DNA of 64,000 bases from Nocardia acidivorans NBRC 108247 (GTDB lineage: Bacteria > Actinomycetota > Actinomycetes > Mycobacteriales > Mycobacteriaceae). The notes under the pieces were generated by a model. It saw only the letters and a program-made list of their open reading frames with translations. It made no database searches and was not told the origin of the DNA. A program made the position numbers and the translations under genes. The first letter of the stretch is position 1, and every line of letters begins with the position of its first letter. This document shows positions 61,719 through 64,000 of this stretch, in pieces. The stretch spans positions 62,001-126,000 of the forward strand of contig NZ_BDAW01000013.1 in assembly GCF_001625085.1 (NCBI RefSeq). The letters are read 5' to 3'.

Positions 61719-63179
61719 CTAGTGGTTGGTACGCGATGGAGCTCGGGGGCACAATCGCGCCCGATGCCGTTTCGCGGCAATCGCATCGCGGACGTGGATC
61801 TTCGCCAACTCGATCGCGAGTTGCTCCCCGATATGGTGTCGCTGATTCACCTTCGGGGTGCCCGTCGAGTCCACCGCAGGAGGCGCGATCCATCCGGTTC
61901 GGCCCGGGAACCTGTGATCCGAAGGCAGTTTCACCGTTTTCCAACCACCGGGGCCGTCGTGGATCAGGGCGTGGCAGGAATCGCAGGCCAAGGTCAGGTT
62001 CTCGATATCGGTCGCGCCCATTTTCGCGTACTCGGTCACATGGTGCACCGCTGCCAGCGAGGCGGGTGCGCTGCAACCCGGGCGGGTACAGCCTTTCTCG
62101 GCGGCGATCAATGCCAAACGTTGTGCGGGACTGGCCAACCGGCGGCCCCGGCCCAAATGCAATGGCAGTCCCGCGCCGTCGAAGATTGCCAGCCAGGGGC
62201 GCGACCCCTCGGCCAGCTTCAGGGCCGCTGGGATCGAGACGGTGCCGCCGGTCGCGGTGGTGGCCACACCTGCCGCGCGCTCCACCTCGTCGATTGTCAT
62301 GGTGATCATCGCCGCCACCGGCAGACCCCGGTGTGTGCCGAGCTGGGTGGAGTCGACATCGAAGCGCAGAAAACCCAGCAGGGCATCGTGATTGCGCTGC
62401 GCGGAGGTGCGGGTATCGCGCTGCGCGGCTGCGGCGAGCGCGTCGATATCATCGGCCGCCGTTGCGGTGCAAGGGCTTTCGGGGTCCTCCGGGTTACACA
62501 TGCCGGGGCGTGCGAACTTGGCCAGCAACGCTTCCAGGACCGCCCGCAGTTCCGGGGTGATCTCCCCTGCCAGTTCGGACATCCCGTCGACCCGCTGCTT
62601 GCCCAGGGTGATCCCGCGACGGCGCTGCCGATCCTTCTCCGTGGTCAGCGTGCCGTCGGGGTCGATGCGGCACATGATCTCCTCCCCCAGGCCGGGCAGC
62701 ACATCCGGCGAACCCTCACACGCGTATTCGGTGAGGATTCGTTCGGCGTTCTCCCGCTCGGCATCGGTGGTGATCTCCGGCAAGCGCTTGATGATCCACG
62801 CGATCCGCCGCGCGTGATCCGCCGAAATCGCGCCTTCGCGCTGGGCTGCCGCCACATACGGCAGTGCCGGACCCAAATCCTCGCCCTGCTTGGAGATTTG
62901 CGGGCTCAACCTCTCCGCCGCCCGCACCCGCGCGAGGGCTTCGGCGTGACTCAACCGCAGCGTCCGCTCGAAATAGATATGGGTCTTCCGGAATCCGGCC
63001 TGATCCGCGAGGGAACGGCGCTCGGTGTCGGCGACGAACCGATGCTTGACCGTTTCCAATCGCCGCATCGCACCCTCGACCTCGGCCATCATCTCGGCGA
63101 ATTCGTCATCGGTGAGCGGGTACAGCGACTCCTCGCACAGGGTGTGGACCGCCGCGACCAGCGCGTGAGCGCCGTCCAC
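61719..63179 (-). CDS. DUF222 / HNH endonuclease-signature protein (13E12-type)
   Basis: 486 aa. DUF222 helical region: MRRLETVKHRFVADTERRSLADQAG, RKTHIYFERTLRLSHAEALARVRAAERLSP, AISADHARRIAWIIKRLPE. C-terminal HNH domain: RPGCSAPASLAAVHHVTEY, AKMGATDIENLTLACDSCHALIHDG, with Cys pairs for zinc and the catalytic His. This family is abundant in mycobacteria and nocardiae (13E12 repeats) and behaves as a mobile or selfish-like gene. Unlike the remnant at 37.8 kb I see no LexA box upstream. Start GTG 63179. Confidence 0.88.
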   Translation of the reverse strand: MDGAHALVAAVHTLCEESLYPLTDDEFAEMMAEVEGAMRRLETVKHRFVADTERRSLADQAGFRKTHIYFERTLRLSHAEALARVRAAERLSPQISKQGEDLGPALPYVAAAQREGAISADHARRIAWIIKRLPEITTDAERENAERILTEYACEGSPDVLPGLGEEIMCRIDPDGTLTTEKDRQRRRGITLGKQRVDGMSELAGEITPELRAVLEALLAKFARPGMCNPEDPESPCTATAADDIDALAAAAQRDTRTSAQRNHDALLGFLRFDVDSTQLGTHRGLPVAAMITMTIDEVERAAGVATTATGGTVSIPAALKLAEGSRPWLAIFDGAGLPLHLGRGRRLASPAQRLALIAAEKGCTRPGCSAPASLAAVHHVTEYAKMGATDIENLTLACDSCHALIHDGPGGWKTVKLPSDHRFPGRTGWIAPPAVDSTGTPKVNQRHHIGEQLAIELAKIHVRDAIAAKRHRARLCPRAPSRTNH

Positions 63180-63331
63180 GATGCTGGTCTTTCCCCCAGA
63201 ATTCGTACCCCCATTCTACTCCCGATAAACAGGCACTGAAAGACGAAAGCCATTGTGATACAAGCCTATTCAGAACTTTTGGCTTTCATCTTTCTTTCTC
63301 TCGTCCGGGCGTCTTTTGTCTTTGAAAGCGA

Positions 63332-63364
63332 AATGTCCCGAGCCGCAGGGCGACTCGGGACATT
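63332..63364 (-). terminator. Terminator hairpin of the TIGR03118 gene
   Basis: AATGTCCCGAG ... CTCGGGACATT, perfect 11-base stem, 11-base loop, 16 bases past the stop of the TIGR03118-type gene. On the minus strand TTCGCTTTC follows. Confidence 0.75.
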
Positions 63365-63379
63365 CAGCTCGATTCTCGA

Positions 63380-64000
63380 CTACTGGAGACGCAGACTGCC
63401 GAAAAGGCCGTCCTTCTCGTCTTCCGGTCCCGCGGTGAAGTACAGGGCGTCCGAGTCGCCGAGGCTTTCACCATTGCCGAACATCAGGGCCCACAGCCCC
63501 GGGATCTCGATCGGCTTACCGGTGGTGTTGCGGAGGTAGTCGACGGGCTTGCCCGTGGCGTCGTCGATGGCGACGATATGCCCGAGACCGCCGAAGTTGC
63601 CGACCAGGATCTTGCCGCTCAGCGGACCGAAGCCCTCGGGGGCGATGGTGACGCCCCAGGGGGCGTTGAAGCGATCGTCACCGTCGATGACGCGGACCAG
63701 CTTGCCGCTGGCGTCGAATTCGGCGACTTTACCCTTGCCGGGCTTGCCACCCGACGCCTTGTCGGCGTCCTTGTCGAGCGAGTCCTCTTCGCCCGCATCG
63801 ATCTTCGAGGCGTCCTTCTCGTCCGGCTTGGTGGTGGCGTATGAGACGAAGACGCGCTGGCCGATCGTGGTCACATTCCACGGGGCGGGGTCGCCGGGCT
63901 TGACGGCCTTGCCCTTGGACGGGTCGGCCGGATCCAGGTTGTCGCCGGTGGCGAACGGATTGGCGAAGCCGGTGGTGGCGATCGGCTGCCAGTTCTTGTC
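63380..64000 (-). CDS. TIGR03118 family protein, C-terminal part (cut by window edge)
   Basis: The last 206 codons of a probably exported beta-propeller-like protein; the N-terminus is beyond the right edge. Family segments: RVFVSYATTKPDEKDA, GKVAEFDASGKLVRVIDG, NAPWGVTIAPEGFGPLSGKILVGNFG, GLWALMFGNG and LYFTAGPEDEKDGLFGSLR. An Asp/Lys/Glu-rich insertion (DKDADKASGGKPGKGK) interrupts one blade. Function of the family is unknown. Confidence 0.85.
   Translation of the reverse strand, partial: DKNWQPIATTGFANPFATGDNLDPADPSKGKAVKPGDPAPWNVTTIGQRVFVSYATTKPDEKDASKIDAGEEDSLDKDADKASGGKPGKGKVAEFDASGKLVRVIDGDDRFNAPWGVTIAPEGFGPLSGKILVGNFGGLGHIVAIDDATGKPVDYLRNTTGKPIEIPGLWALMFGNGESLGDSDALYFTAGPEDEKDGLFGSLRLQ

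Overview
The window reads as chromosomal DNA of a mycolic-acid actinomycete of the Nocardia/Rhodococcus type. It is GC-rich, and its gene order closely follows the Mycobacterium tuberculosis Rv2157c-Rv2196 block. It also carries Nocardia-like accessory traits: carotenoid ketolase and glycosylation genes, an XRE/DUF397 pair and DUF222-HNH genes. The genus is an inference from gene content; no rRNA or tRNA gene is visible.

Layout. 1-7.2 kb: the start of the division/cell-wall (dcw) cluster on the minus strand (mraZ, rsmH, ftsL-like, pbpB, murE, murF cut by the window edge), with a TGGG-repeat MraZ operator, followed upstream by a DUF3040 membrane protein. 7.3-21.2 kb: a HEPN-like protein, a GNAT, and carotenoid genes (crtO ketolase, cruF-like hydratase, GT2 glycosyltransferase, GGPP synthase, crtI, crtB). 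These are interleaved with lipoprotein lppM, metF and the lipoglycan mannosyltransferase mptA. 21.2-25.9 kb: an Rv2175c-type DNA-binding protein, PknL with four PASTA domains, class II DAHP synthase and exoribonuclease AS. 26-33.2 kb: a minus-strand set containing PlsC-like acyltransferase, ROK glucokinase, a Cys-motif protein, an ArsA ATPase, two SRPBCC proteins, PimB' and an HExxH membrane protein. 33.3-37.4 kb: two NlpC/P60 hydrolases, then a DEDDh/GIY-YIG nuclease fusion.

37.4-45.1 kb is accessory and partly decayed. It holds a DUF222 remnant with a perfect LexA box, tenA, HxlR plus an alpha/beta hydrolase, a second hydrolase, a HEAT-repeat protein, two small unknowns, an XRE-DUF5753/DUF397 pair and a small membrane protein. 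45.2-51.3 kb returns to core genes: qcrB, qcrA, qcrC and ctaE (bc1-aa3 respiratory branch), an unknown and trpD. 51.5-54.3 kb has small genes and two gene remnants (NmrA-like and TetR). 54.3-60.1 kb is a fatty-acid catabolism operon (MaoC hydratase, acyl-CoA ligase, two acyl-CoA dehydrogenases, FabG-like SDR) divergent from a TetR regulator, with an inverted repeat between them. 60.1-64 kb has a Tat-exported PGRP/amidase, a large imperfect inverted repeat, an intact DUF222-HNH gene and the C-terminal part of a TIGR03118 protein.

Functionally most of the window serves envelope biogenesis: peptidoglycan precursors and remodelling, phosphatidylinositol-mannoside and lipoglycan mannosylation, and isoprenoid/carotenoid pigment. 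The respiratory and aromatic amino acid genes sit in the same conserved neighbourhood. The most unusual points are a dispersed repeat that appears to be read in frame inside the carotenoid glycosyltransferase, two core genes whose best-supported starts are not ATG/GTG/TTG, the SOS-boxed DUF222 remnant, and the 61.3-61.6 kb inverted repeat.
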